In this document: positions 47,101 to 59,264 of the stretch, in pieces | Layout of the letters: every line of letters starts with the position of its first letter | Position numbering within the stretch: the stretch's first letter is position 1 | Assembly (NCBI RefSeq): GCF_943734655.1 | Contig: NC_071355.1 | Location: 26,728,768 to 26,792,767 of the forward strand | Direction: 5' to 3' | Origin: Sabethes cyaneus | Lineage: Eukaryota; Arthropoda; Insecta; Diptera; Culicidae | DNA: 64,000 nt | Made by a program: the position numbers and the translations under genes | Notes under the pieces: model-generated | The model's input: only the letters and a program-made list of their open reading frames with translations | Databases searched by the model: none | Told to the model about the DNA's origin: nothing

Positions 47101-49144
47101 GCCAGAAAAGCAGAAAATTAGAACGACAGAAATACATGAACAACGGAAAGACAGAATGTTAAGAGCATAGAAAGCTGTATGAATAAGAAATTGGAAAGGA
47201 CAAAAAGATCCGACCAGGAGTGGCAAACACCGCAGTGCAAACCGAGAGACACAAATTCTCACACTACACAAAACTTGCCATGCGTTGCGCCACGCACTTT
47301 CGTGTTTTACGCGCACTAAGAAGAGTACTTTACCACACCAAGAGCCACTTTCTGCGCGGATGGATTGTACACCGTGCGCTGGGGCAATTGAAACGATGCG
47401 ATTGAAAAAAAATTTTTACGATTGCGTCACTTGTTCCATACTAACTTAATCTGTCTATACCTATAAAAATGGATTTCTGTCTGTCGGAATGTTCCTTATA
47501 GAATCGAAAACTACTAAACCAATCGGCGTGAAAATTTGCATGTAGAGGTTTTTGGGGCCAGGGAAGGTTCTTATGATGATTAGAGACCCCTTCCTCCACT
47601 AAGAGGGGGGGATCCCATACAAATGAAACACAAATTTCTGCGTAACTTGAGAACTAATCAAGCAAATGGAACCAAATTTGGCACGTGAAGGTTTTCGGGG
47701 GCAAGATTTTTTTCTATGGTGAATTAGGACCCCTTCCCACTTAAGGAGGGGGGGCTCCTATACAAATGAAATTCAAATTTCTTCATAATTCGAGAACTAA
47801 TCAATCAATTGGAACCATATTTGGCATGTGGGTGTTTTTAGAGGCAAGAATTTTTTCTATTGAGGTATCGTTAATGGATTGTGGTATTTTTAGGGATATA
47901 TACATATATAGAATAAATTTTTGATACTCGTCGCTTCTGCGACCAAATTAGGAATGTTTATTCAAAAACCAGATCCCTAATGGAGAAGGCTCTACTTTTT
48001 AACTATTACATCGTAAGTGGGGGAAGCCTGAATGTTCTAAAATCCATTATCCAATCATATCGCTTTAGTACGATCGGCGAACAGCCAATCAAAACAAACA
48101 AAGGAATATTGACCCCAACACCAATGCACCGAACGCATCGACTTGGGTGACATAATAATTTAATGACGTCGTCACTTGCTCGCAGCGCATTCATGCCCGC
48201 ATGTGGAAATGCTATCGACGCACATTGAGTGCATTGAACGGGCGCCGATCATGCATCGAACAATCGTTCACATTGAAAATACTTATTGCTGTTAATGCAA
48301 TTTCGGGTATGGGAAAGTTTATGAGTTTGAAGTGTGGGAAAGGAATTTGGGTATATTTTAATTGGAATGTCAACTCGAAATTCGAGACGCGATCAGCACG
48401 ATCAGCGTCTATCGAATAATGGAATACTTGTGTGACAAAGTTGTTTGTTCACTTGGAGGTTTTATGATTTTAGGGTTTTATGATATGGCCTGAAACTTTG
48501 TAGCCCTTTTGAGATAAGTTATGGGTGATTATTAAATTTAATTATTGTTCATACCACACTATGATGAGTTAGGACCCCTTACCTTTTTAGGAAGAGGGGC
48601 TCCCATACAAATGAAGTCCAAATTTCCTCATAACTCCAGAACTAATCAAGCAAATGGAACCAAATTTAACATGTGGGTGTTTTTGCAGGCAAATTTTTTT
48701 TGTGGGTGTTTTTGCAGGCCAAACAGTTTGGAAGGGTAGAAAATTAGAAAAACAACAAACTGAAACAAAGCAATCATTCAAAAATTGGACCGGACTAACA
48801 AAAAGACTAGCAGAAAGCTGTTGAAATAGAAAGCCAAAAAAAAACTCGAAGCCGAAGAACAGAAAACAAACATAACTAGGAAGCTATAAATATATAATCA
48901 GAGAAAACAAAAATATCAGGAAAATAGAAAATTGGAAATACACCAATGAAGCAAGAAAGGTAGAAGCCCGGATAGTATAAAACCAGAAGTTTTGAGTGTA
49001 GAAAACACAGATATACGAAAAGACAGAATAACAGAAATACAAATGGCCGGAAACACTAGAACATAAACGTATACATATGGAGAAATAGGCTAAATGACAG
49101 AAAGACATGAAATACAGAATGGCAAGAAGACAAAACACGTAAGC

Positions 49145-49189
<45 letters not shown>

Positions 49190-52100
49190 AAAAGTTAACA
49201 TTCTCAAAAGAAAAAAGTCTGACAGTATACTCAGGCAAGTACACAAGAACGAAAGCTCAAAAAACAAATAACCCGAAAGACAGAAAGCCCAAAAGACAGG
49301 AAGTTCAAAATACACAAAAACAACAATACAAAAATTTCAAAAGACATACAGCCCAAAAGACATAAAAAAGCTCGAAAGACAGAAACCCCAAAAAACAGAA
49401 GGTCCAGAAAAAACCAAAGTCAAAAAAAACAGAAACTTCAAAAGGCAGAAATCCCAAAAGACAGAAAACTCAAAATACTGCAAGCCCAAAGCACAGAACA
49501 TCGAAAATAGCAAAAGCCCAGAAGTTAGAAACCCTTATCTAAGTTAGAAAGTAGAAAGCCCAAAAGACAAAAAAATCCAAAAGACAGAGAGCCCGAAAGA
49601 CAGAAGGTCCAGAAAACAAAGAAAGCTCAAAAGACAGAGAGTCCTAAAGACAAAAAACTCAAAAGACTGAAAGCCCAAACCAGAGAAAACCCAAAAAAGA
49701 AAAAGCCCAAAAGACCGAAAGCCCCGAAGACGGAAAACGCAAACGACTGAAAGCCCTAAAGGTAAAAAATTCAAAAGACACAAATCTTAAGAGACAGTAA
49801 ACCCATAAGATAGAAAGCTAAAAAGGCAGAAAGCCAAAAAACAGAAAGCCCCAACGATAGTAAGCCTGAAAGACCGAAATCCCAAAGACGGAAAACCCTA
49901 ACGACAGAAAGCCCGAAAGATAGAAAACCCAAAAGATAGAAGGACCAGAAAAACTACAGAAACTCCAAAAGATAGATAACCCGAAAGACAAAAAACCCGA
50001 AAGACGAAAAACCCGAAAGACAGAAAACCTAAAAGTAAGAAAGCCCAGAAGATGGAAAGCTCGAAAGACAGAAAGCCCGCATGACAGAAACCCCAGAAGA
50101 CAGAAAGCCATAAAGACAGAAAACCCGAACGACAGAAAGCCCAAGTGAAAAAAGGCTCAAAAGACAGGAAACCCAAAAGTCAGAAAGCCCGAAAGACAGA
50201 AGGTCCACAAGACAGTACGTCCAAAAGGTAGAAAGTCCAAAAGGCAGAAAGCTCAAAAGACAGAAAGTTTAAAAGACAGAAAACTTCAAAGGCACCCAGA
50301 AAACCCCAAAAGACAAAGCTTGAACGACGGACAGCCAAAAAACAGAAAAAAGATCGAAAAACAGAAAGCCCAAAAGACAAAAAAACTTTAAGACAGAAAT
50401 CTCAAAACAGAAAAAGCCCAAAAAGCAGACACCTGATAGGACAGAAAGTACAGATATAGCAAACTCAAAAGACAGAAAACCCTAAGGAGAGAGTGGCAGA
50501 AAAGGCAGAATGCCCAAAATAGTGAAACTTCAAGCGACAAACAGCACAAAAGGGAGAAAGTTAGAAAGATAGAAACCCCTTAAAACGGAATACCGAAAGA
50601 CAGAAAGCTTAGATGGCAGAAGGCTAAAAGACATAAAGACTAATGAAACACAAAGTCACTTAGGCAGAAATCCAAAAAAACAGTACAACTTTACTGAGTC
50701 CTCTGTTGAATTTTAACCCTCGAAAATAACTACAGGGATACCTCGATATAAGGCAATTTATAATTTCAAAAAGTTGTCTTATATCGAAATTGTCTTATAT
50801 CGAAACATGATTTTTTCACAAAAATTTGGCATTATCAGTCACCAATTTTGCTCTGTGTTGTGTGTTTATGTTTTTTGAACTATTTAATAATGGTTGAATT
50901 TATGGCGCCGCTTTTGGAATGGAAAATGTGCTCTGGTGTCGTTACCAACTATGTCAAAGGGATTTGTCTTATATCGAGGTAAAAATTGTCTTATATCGAA
51001 TTTTCTTATATCGAGGATGTTTTATAACGAGGTTGTCTTATATCGAGGCTTGCCTGTATAAAGCTTTAATTTCCATAAAATATATTTCCGAGGGCAGGAA
51101 CAGCCAAAACAGGACACAGTAAAGCTGTAATGAGTAATTCTCGCTGAAACGGGGCCACTTCTGACACGAGGTCTTCAAATATTGGAACTTTTGCGTTTAA
51201 TTAACTTCGAAATAGTGGACCCCACGTGCGCCAAGGGGTCTAAAAGGTTCAAGAAAAGTTGAATTTTGAGCAAACCTTGCGATCTATATCATGTGATATT
51301 TCAAAAATTTGCCATGAAACAACTAACAAATAGCCAGATTCTGTAAAGAAGAAGTACAGGGCTTTCAAATGGAGTAAAAAATTTTTTTGGCGGCCATCTT
51401 GGATTTTATCAAACAATCGCCGTTTTCACCATGAGCCCCCAACCGATTTTCAGTTTAAAACCACCATTGGAAAGCTGAGAAAAAATGCTACAAGAAACAT
51501 TCATAAAATTAGGTGTGCAATGGCATTAACTGAATGAAACAACCGGTTATTTGCAGACAGGGCTTATTAAGAAAGTGAAAAAAAATTGGCGGCCATCATG
51601 GATTTTGCCGCCATGTTGGATTTCATCTAAAAATCGCCGTTTTCGCCATGATCCCCTCGACCGATTTTCATTTTAAGACCACCATCGGAAAGTTGAGAAA
51701 AAATGCTATGACGAACATTTAACATTGCTAAAATTCAACATGGCGGCAAAATACAAGATGGCCGTCGATTTTTTTTCATTTCATTTATGAACCCTATCTC
51801 TCCTCTTTACAAAACCGTGTCATTTGTAGTTTGTTTCATAGCAAATTTTGAAATATCACAATAATTATATGAAAATTGTGAACCTTGTTGCAAATAACTG
51901 GTTGTTTTATTCAGTTAATGCCATTGCATGCCTAATTTTATGAATGTTTCTTGTAGCATTTTTTCTCAGCTTTCCAATAGTGGTCTTAAAATGAAAATCG
52001 TTTGGGGGGCTCATGATAAAAACGGCAATTTTTTGATAAAATCCAATATGGCGACCAAATCCAAGATGGCCGCTAAAAAATTGTACTCTATTTGAAAGCC

Positions 52101-54598
52101 CTGTTGTTCTTCTTTACAGAACCGGGCCATTTGTTAGTTGTTTCATGGCAAATTTATGAAATATCACATGATTTAGATCTCAAGGTTTGCTCAAAATTTG
52201 ACTTTTTTTGAACCTGTTAGGCCCCTTGGCGCACGTGGGGTCCACTATTTCGAGGTATCAAAAGTGTGATTCTTATTTTTTTTTAACCATTTGAACCAAT
52301 TCAGCGCAAAAGTTCCAATATTTGAAGACCTCGTGTCAGTAGTGGCCCCGTTTCAGCGAGAATTACTCAATACAAATAAGTCATTTTTAATATTTTAATA
52401 AAAACTTTAATATTAAAGATAAAAATCACTCTCCTGACTCTCTTTTCTTTTTTTTCTGGAACTCAAACGTTACCAATATTTTTCACTCACTTTTTGACTG
52501 ATAAAACCTATTATTATTCAATTTCGCCAATATATTTGGAGCGTGAACGAGTCGGAACTGTTCTGCATCAACGTTGAGCGTTATTAGGGGTTTTTGCATT
52601 CGACAACTTATGATCGTAAATTTGCCATGTTTACTTCAGTAAATGAATTTGTCCATCCTTGCTCCAATCCGATACTAAAATATTTAAAATCAGATTAATT
52701 GTGTTGGTTGAAATCGCTATAAATTATTACAAGAGTCAATGTGTTATAAACGATGGCTCATAACTTTCCAAAGTCCAATCAAAAAACAACTCAATACTGG
52801 TCTATGTGGCAATATTTAATTTCAACAAAGACTATTAGTACCTAAATCAGTTTAGTAATCTCTGAGAAAATTTCGATAAATTGTTACCTGGTCAAAATAC
52901 TTTTTTTGCGAAACTTTTTGATTGGTTGTTCCGTTTTAATGAAGCTAGTCATTTAGTTCCACTGTTTTGCTTATGACTTTTAAACGTAATATTGGAATCA
53001 ACAGTCGCGTTTTCAAACACCTCATTTCGTCGGTAACGAAAAGCAGGCCCCTGACAGGACGCCATGTTTTCGTGATAAAAATTGCAGCTGGCTTCCTACA
53101 CGCTTCGTACAAAGCTGAAACTAATACATGTGCCACCTAATCTACAGCTGGTGCAAGCACTTCATCAACACTCTGTCATCCGGGCCAGGCCAGGCTATGT
53201 TTTTACGTAAGCGCTCTCTATTGACTATTTTGTATGTAAAGTTTATTTGCGAGACCTGTAAGTATAACTGCAAGCTATTTTTCAATACAATTTCAAATCG
53301 CAATGCTACCTGATGTTTAACTTAAGCGCACTCTATAAGTTTACGAAAGCTTCTACCAGCGAAAGGGAATGTGCGTTCTACTGCTAGAAATTGCAAATTT
53401 GTAGTTGTGTTAACGGTTTATTTTCCCCCAGTGTAAAAAACTTTACAACAACACAGTGGAAAACCCACTAACAGCAACGATAAATCTTGTGTGTGCAAGA
53501 GGTTTTTAGTAAGGCGTATAAGTGTGTAGTAATCAGGGATAATAAATAAATGCAACATACCTACTATATTAATAGTAACAGTTTATTTTACCAACTGATT
53601 CTTATGGTTTATTTCCAGTTCGGTTTACTATTATACACCTTCCAGTTTGCTGGATCCATAATGCTGCTGTCAAATCGAACTGTTCTGCTGCAAATCGGAA
53701 TAGAGTATGTGACTCCATTAGTCCAAATTGTTCTTGAGCTTCAAATTTTAATCCAACGGGTTTTATTTTTTTAGTAATTATCTCAACGAAACTAATCAGC
53801 AGCAGCTGAGGAAATCCAGCCTAAGCCACTCACTGTGCAGCCAAGAACCTCCCAGCTACGGGAAGCACATCCACACCGTCAGCATCAAGGTTAAGCCTTT
53901 CTATACCATATCGGATACCGTGGACAATATTTACCAAATGGTGGAGCACCTGCAGCAGCTGGCGGTCAAGATTAACGATTCTTTCGGCAAGCAGGCCGTA
54001 TTTTCGCTCCTCTCAGCGTTCATCTGCATTACGGTGCAGCTGTACTATCTGCTGAATCAAATTCGGGCCGGGTTTGTCATTCCCGGAGCGGCTGTTTTCT
54101 GTCTGGCCGCCAGCAGCTTGCTGTTGCTGCACGGGATCGAGTTCTACGCACTGTTCACCAACGGCGATCTGGCCCGGAACCACTGGCGTCAGCTGATGAA
54201 CTATCTGTTCGTGGTCAAGGCCAAATCCAGCGATGAAAACTTTCGGGCTAAGGTTGGTTGGTGGCTTCAGTTTGCACAAGTTTTTTTTATTTAAGAACTG
54301 TTTTTTTGTTTTTAATTTCATAAGATGGATGAATTGATTGGGTTTATGAGCTGCAATAGTCCGGAATTCCGCGCGTTCGGCCTTTTTCCCATCGATTTGT
54401 CGGTTCTTACTGGAGTAAATAGTTCGGTTTCTTGGAGTGGAAACTGTCACATAGTAACAATTTTGTTTTCCCTTCTAGATGGCTTCATCGATTGCCACCT
54501 ATCTCATCGTTTTGGTACAGTTCAAAATGTCCGAGGAGGATGGACAGCCTTTTGGAACCGCAGAGATTACCAGACATTACAATCCAATGATAGGTTAA
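44151..54598 (+). CDS. Gustatory receptor GrC, seven exons over 10.4 kb
   Basis: Predicted exons: 44151-44369, 44474-44654, 44936-45042, 53619-53704, 53775-54252, 54325-54414, 54479-54598 (426 residues). All GT-AG with the same phases as GrA and GrB. CGCC-ATG gives MLPINQFYYLSKLFGLAPFP. Exon 3 reads SGGAVSGLNFMIGVNWDRIW, exon 4 FGLLLYTFQFAGSIMLLSNR, exon 5 'LLSAFICITVQLYYLLNQIR' and 'SLLLLHGIEFYALFTNGDLA', exon 6 FRAFGLFPIDLSVLTG, exon 7 MASSIATYLIVLVQF (TY-QF at 394-402). It is an insect Gr: plasma-membrane, seven-pass, probably a subunit of a tastant-gated channel; ligand unknown. Intron 3 (45043-53618) is 8.6 kb of satellites and transposons, a heavy load for splicing, yet every splice site and the frame are intact. 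That supports a functional gene. Confidence 0.9.
45043..46529. other. First part of GrC intron 3, no element recognised
   Basis: Short frames only (45930-46208 is the longest, unrecognised). 45060-45270 is GC-richer than the rest but has no known domain. Confidence 0.35.
46530..47215. repeat. 16-bp minisatellite, left part, degenerate
   Basis: Phrases such as 'GACAGAAAGCC', 'GATAGAAAACTGG' and 'AAAGACAGAA' recur at roughly 16-bp steps. It is the diverged left part of the array that continues at 48720-50690. Confidence 0.65.
47216..47453. other. Unique segment within the minisatellite
   Basis: A moderately GC-rich non-repetitive block. A short + frame (47220-47405) is not recognised. Confidence 0.3.
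47454..48716 (+). mobile_element. Helitron fragment, interrupted
   Basis: It starts TCTATACCTATAAAAATGG like the GrA Helitron, with 'ATCGGCGTGAAAATTTGCAT' and at least two tandem units, and breaks off near 48716 before the 3' terminus. A foreign segment (47861-48558) splits one tandem unit between 'TTTTTTCTAT' and 'GATGAGTTAGG'. The base before the start is G rather than A, so the 5' junction may be altered. Confidence 0.7.
47861..48558. mobile_element. 698-bp unknown insertion in the Helitron
   Basis: Bounded by resumption of the Helitron unit, with CTAT on both sides as a possible short duplication. It contains no recognised gene or terminal repeat. Confidence 0.5.
48720..50690. repeat. 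16-bp minisatellite, main array
   Basis: About 120 diverged units of consensus GACAGAAAGCCCAAAA. Between about 50050 and 50290 the units line up in exact 16-bp register for more than a dozen repeats. Because 16 is not a multiple of 3 and the unit has no stop on the minus strand, long false minus-strand frames arise (FLSFGLSVF...). A pure (GA)n tract sits at 49146-49187. It lies in GrC intron 3. Confidence 0.9.
49146..49187 (+). repeat. (GA)n microsatellite
   Basis: About 21 uninterrupted GA units inside the minisatellite. Confidence 0.97.
50733..51056. mobile_element. TA-flanked MITE, CAGGGATACCTCGATATAA ends
   Basis: The left end CAGGGATACCTCGATATAAG and the complement of the right end (CAGGCAAGCCTCGATATAAG) are inverted repeats. 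TA flanks both (50731-50732, 51057-51058), as for Tc1/mariner/pogo transposition. The motif 'GTCTTATATCGA' recurs five or six times inside. 324 bp, non-coding, in GrC intron 3. Confidence 0.8.
51131..52369. mobile_element. 1.2 kb foldback element with nested inverted units
   Basis: The termini TGAGTAATTCTCGCTGAAAC and GAATTACTCA (ending 52369) are inverted. The arms mirror each other through 'GTCTTCAAATATTGGAAC', 'AAATAGTGGACCCCACGTG' and 'GCCATGAAACAACTAACAAA'. Inside, the phrase around 'GGCCATCTTGGATTTTATC' is present in four related, partly inverted units. No coding capacity. A truncated relative is at 63505-63705. It lies in GrC intron 3. Confidence 0.8.
52370..53618. other. Last part of GrC intron 3
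   Basis: AT-rich, short frames only, no recognised element. It ends in the exon 4 acceptor TTTATTTCCAG. Confidence 0.4.
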
Positions 54599-54737
54599 AT
54601 GGCCGGAGGTTTTATCTGTCTGATATATTGTAACTTGACATGTCAAACTTTTAGTAACGAGCGGTAGTAGTAGTAATCAACAACAAACAAAATTAAGCAG
54701 TTGACTTGTCAAGCAGTTTACAGTCGAAATTGATTTC

Positions 54738-54743
54738 AATAAA
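54738..54743 (+). terminator. Candidate poly(A) signal of GrC
   Basis: AATAAA 140 bp after the GrC stop codon. Confidence 0.5.
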
Positions 54744-55109
54744 TCATGTTTAACTGAATTTGAATAGAATGAGATCAATTTAAACTAATTTAAATTAACA
54801 AACAGTTCTTTAATTTGGAATCAAAAATCAAATTGTAACTAAGTAAAATGTAATAAATTATTAATAACAACCTGGGAAGATGATAAATGTGTTGTTGATC
54901 AATTTTTTGCATTAGGTTTCGATCATTATGTTTTTATTTGTTACGCTCTTCATCCCTCAAACCACATTCAACATTTTAATGAAAGACATTGAACAAAAAC
55001 TGATAATAAACAGTGTGTTAATGGCTTACACTTCATTAGGTTTTATTATGAAAGCGTTTTACTCAGCTAATTATTAATTTACCTTATACAGAAAACTTTC
55101 GATTGAACA

Positions 55110-56040
55110 TTCGTACTGGCTTGTACCTCATCTTCAACTCTAATTGAATACGTTGATAGATCAAATCCCTGCTGATACCTTTTCAGTACCGAGTAAGCAA
55201 ACATTTGTTGACAAAACTCACCCTCCACTATCAGCACGCTTCGAAACGTAGGAAAATCTCCGGGGAGCGACCCCAAACTAACTTTGACAGAAATTTGCCT
55301 TTTACCGTCAGCCCGCTGTTTCTCTCAGTTGTATCCCGCCGTAGGATGTTACAACCGAAGCCCAAGCCCACACTAGCGGAAACCGGTCGGTGTCGTGAAG
55401 TTAGCAAACAAATCGAAAATTCATTTCTATTTCTCATCGGGCTTTTGGGAAAGTTAGCGCCACACTGCATGAGTGCGCCCAACACCCATCGCCGCCACGG
55501 GGCGGCCGATTCCTGCTATCCGACTTCAAAGCAGCAGCGAGCCATCATCGACGCGTTCGTAAAGTTTGCCTCGCCTACCCATAAACATTCACCCAATCAT
55601 CTAATCAGCCCCCGTCAAATTGGATGGCTTTGTTTGGGAATCGCTTAAGCTCTCCGCTCGCTTTTTTTTCTCCGGCAGGATAAAGTAAACTGACGCCACT
55701 TGACGGGACACCCGTGCCCTTGTTGAGTCGCTTTTGACGATCCAAAGCGGGCCGATGGGTGAAATTCAAATTGACATAAAAGAGAACATGATTTGCTTGA
55801 TTCGTTGACACGAGCTGAACCGAGTGCAGGGGAAAACAGCAGGCAGCGGTGTCAATTCGGGGGGAAAATAGACGCTAAACGACACACTTCCGAGGGGCTA
55901 TATAACGAATCGAAATGACAAGAAAACAAATTTACCTTTGAAGTGTGTTTTACTGGGAAAATTCAATCAATTCGTAGAACGAAGAAGCTTTTTGGAGTCA
56001 AGCGGTCCGTGTTCAATAAATTTGCGATGACCCGGTTAAC
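55110..56040. repeat. Duplicated Gr 3' flank (GrC copy)
   Basis: The first part matches the GrA flank (18183-18310) and the second part matches the GrB flank (31120-31556), with shared phrases in the same order. It contains a 147-residue frame (55205-55648) whose counterpart is not open downstream of GrA or GrB, so I do not call it a gene. Confidence 0.6.
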
Positions 56041-58045
56041 GCTTTTTATCAAGCTGTTTTTATTGGAGTATCTCGTTTTTTGGATTTATGAAGGAATTTA
56101 TTTGCATAAATCCCCAATTTGAGCAAGTCGAATAAAATATTTTCTTTGCGTCAAAAATAACAGAATATTTACAATTTAATTTAGCCCGCCGTTCACAATC
56201 TTGGATATGAAATGAGCTTAGGGTATCGAGCCTTGACTTATACAAGTCATCCTCATTTTAAAAATTCCTGCATTGTACGATTTTCCAATCTTGAAAAAGA
56301 TGTGTTCACAAAAAAGTATTGAATCTTTGGATACATTAAGCGAATTTGAACTTTTCTGCCTTTTCAAAGTTTAACTTTTATTAGAGTTTATGCTTGGACA
56401 TTTAAGTCATATTCTTGGTATTTATCCAAGGCACTAAGATGATGGACAATCATCTTTCTTACAGGCCAACTCATAAAGAACGTACAGGTCTCCGCAGATC
56501 GGCTAGAATAACTCATATGGTACTGGCAATTTATCTTCTAGTGCTCTGGTATGAGAAGGAACCAATGCAAAATAAGCTTATCGATTTTTTTTCAACATCC
56601 TTTTACAATTATATTGTCAAATAAATAACTCATTCTTCATTTTAATAATATCGAAATTCAACACAATTTCGAAGCTTCCGAATAATTCCGAAAACTCAAT
56701 AAATCTAAAACGATCTGGATACATCGTTTCTGCTTCCCTTGCAGAGAATCTCACTGTGAACGAAAACATGGGTGTTTTTTTTTTAAACTGCATCGTAAGC
56801 TGTCGAAAAGAATAAAAATTCGTTTTTACGTACCTACCTAATAATTATATTTTATTTGCTTTCATTGAAGATAGCATTGTCCAAATTCGAGGTATCGCTA
56901 GGTTTTCAACATTCAATGCTCAAACTGGTAACATTGGTTGTTGGTTGCCAACGGCAATAATTAATTAAATTTTTCACCAACTCGGAACTGGTTGCGAGTC
57001 GAATCGTGACCCTTACTGTGAATGATAATGACAGTAACAATGGAAGTAACGCAGGTCAGGAAACGTGATATATTACGAATGCCGGGTGCATGCTAACAGC
57101 TGGTTTCCGTAGATAATTGGAAATGCCTTTCACGATTGTTTGACACTTGCGTAAAACTTTGACATTTCTGCCCCGCGAAAAGTTAACAATGCGAAGTAAG
57201 CGAAGTAAAAACTTTCGCGCTGTCAAAAGTTTTAATTTTCGCCCATCTCTTGGAAAGATCTTTATTAAAGTGGGCACTGCCGTAAGGCAAAACGAAGATG
57301 TCTGAAATTTGAATAAAACAGCTGAATAACAATGGTAATAGTAAATGGAGTTAACTGCGAAGAAGGCACCCACCGCTGGTCGTGTTGTCTTCGGGGAATG
57401 CCGTTGTGGCTATCAAAAATACTTCCGCCTTACTATACCTACATATTGCTACAGTTATCAATCGATTTAGACCACCTTTTATAAGAATGTTTACTGCTGT
57501 GTAGAAAGTGAGTTTTTGTGTTTCTTGGTGATTAAATTTTTTTAACACAACACTTATACACTTAATTCACGAAAGGCGATGCAAATAGCGAATATTAAAT
57601 TTTTAAAGTTTTCTCTAGTTGCGAGAAGCATTTAACATTTAACATTTAAGAAGCACATTATAACTAGTTTTCCTTTTTATAACTGTAGTCACTAGACTAC
57701 AGACAAAAAACTAGAAGAAAATAATGAAATTAAAAGTGTTAAGGTTTTACAAGTTGTGAGTGAGAAAGTGTGGCAATTTAGCAGGATAGCAGGTCGCTCG
57801 TAGTTCGTTGATATTTTGCCAAGCTAATTAATTATTCGAACTGTTTAATACCGGATTTGAACCCAACGGTCGTGTTCAGATCCGACAAGTAACCCAAAAT
57901 TAGTCCAAGAAGGTGTATACTTTGGTCCTTTGGTAACCAGTGCTCACTACAAAAGCTGTTTGCTAGCTCTTATGGTTACATGCTCTCGTCAAGGGATGGC
58001 TGTAATTGGAGGCAGTACTGACATTGAAGAGCAAGGTGGTTAAAG
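56041..58045. other. Intergenic, no gene recognised
   Basis: 2 kb with short frames only, no repeat family recognised. Confidence 0.35.
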
Positions 58046-58047
58046 TA

Positions 58048-58155
58048 CCCAAGTAACAATTTGAGTTTTATTGCATTCTTATGATGGCATTTAAGACCAA
58101 AATTGGTCATGAAAATTGCCATAAGAGTACAATAAAACTCACATTGTTGCTTGGG
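58048..58155. mobile_element. 108-bp palindromic MITE
   Basis: From CCCAAGTAACAATTTGAG to CTCACATTGTTGCTTGGG the element is almost one hairpin around 'GACCAAAATTGGTC', flanked by TA (58046-58047 and 58156-58157). Confidence 0.85.
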
Positions 58156-59264
58156 TAGGAAGGGTAAACCCCACTACACACAAGCCCGCATAAAATTCAA
58201 TAGCATACCGCTCATTCATTAGTGATTATTGCACAAAACTGTAGTGCAGATTATACGGCAAACACCCGGGCGATATCACAATCGATCAACGATACTGGTC
58301 GCAGTGATGAGTCCGTACAACAATAGAATAATTGAGGGGTTAGAAGGAAAGGGGTGTAAGTGACAAAATTGAAAAAATCGAGATAATGGTAGGAAACGAT
58401 ATTTGAGCATGGTTTTATGCATGCTAGAAAATTTATGTCAAAATTTGACCGTTTAATGACTTTTTTAGAAGTATGAAAAAAAATAGCAAAATCACTTGGA
58501 AGGAAAGGGGTAGGACTATATGAGCAATTCCAACTCAACTAACAAAACGGTTTGTCTCGAATATTTTTTATTGGAATGAAATTTTGCTGATATGTTGGAT
58601 GCCATGCAAGGATTCATTTTCCATGAAACATAATTATTTTCGTTGAGAGTAACTTTTCAAAAGGGTGTATTTATTAAATCAGATTTTGTTTTTTCAAATA
58701 TCGTATCTCGAAAACTACTTATTTGTTAAAAGTCACGTTAATGGAAAAGTTGTAGGAAATTAAGTGTATTTTTGGAAAATAATACATTGAAAAAAAAAAC
58801 TTTGCAAAATCAAGACAAAAATCATAAAACGTGAATTATCGCAACACATGTCTCCTCAGATTTGCTTCTAAAATCTGGCGAAGAACTTTGTTACTATTGA
58901 CGGACACTCTTTCGTTTTTTCATTTTGACAAATTTTTCAAAAATATCCAAATTTTCCTTTTTTGGTAAACCTTAAACAAAATCAAATTCTGCGCATAATG
59001 TTGAACTGAATGCCATATAAACTTTTTTTTAGGCCCAGCCATTCTCAAGTTAGGCCATTACAAATATTTTATGAAGTTTTCCTCCTTCCGGTGTGGGGTC
59101 ACTGAAGTGGGAGGGGAGAAAAATTAACAAAGAAGTTTCTTTAATCAAGCAAAACACCGTTTTAGGGATTACATACAGTTTAAATTCTAGATAAATGGAC
59201 GTCTAACAACGTTTCCGTTTCCGAAAAAAGCAATTTCTTAGATTACTAAGATCATGAGCTATAA

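Noticed and set aside
48884..50380. Several minus-strand frames up to 143 residues rich in FLSFGLSVF
   Set aside because: They come from the 16-bp minisatellite, which lacks stops in every minus frame; hydrophobicity is an artefact of the unit.
54013..54450. Minus-strand 145-residue frame over GrC exons 5-6
   Set aside because: Exact antisense shadow of receptor coding sequence crossing an intron.
55205..55648. 147-residue frame downstream of GrC
   Set aside because: The homologous flanks of GrA and GrB do not keep it open, and no domain is recognisable.
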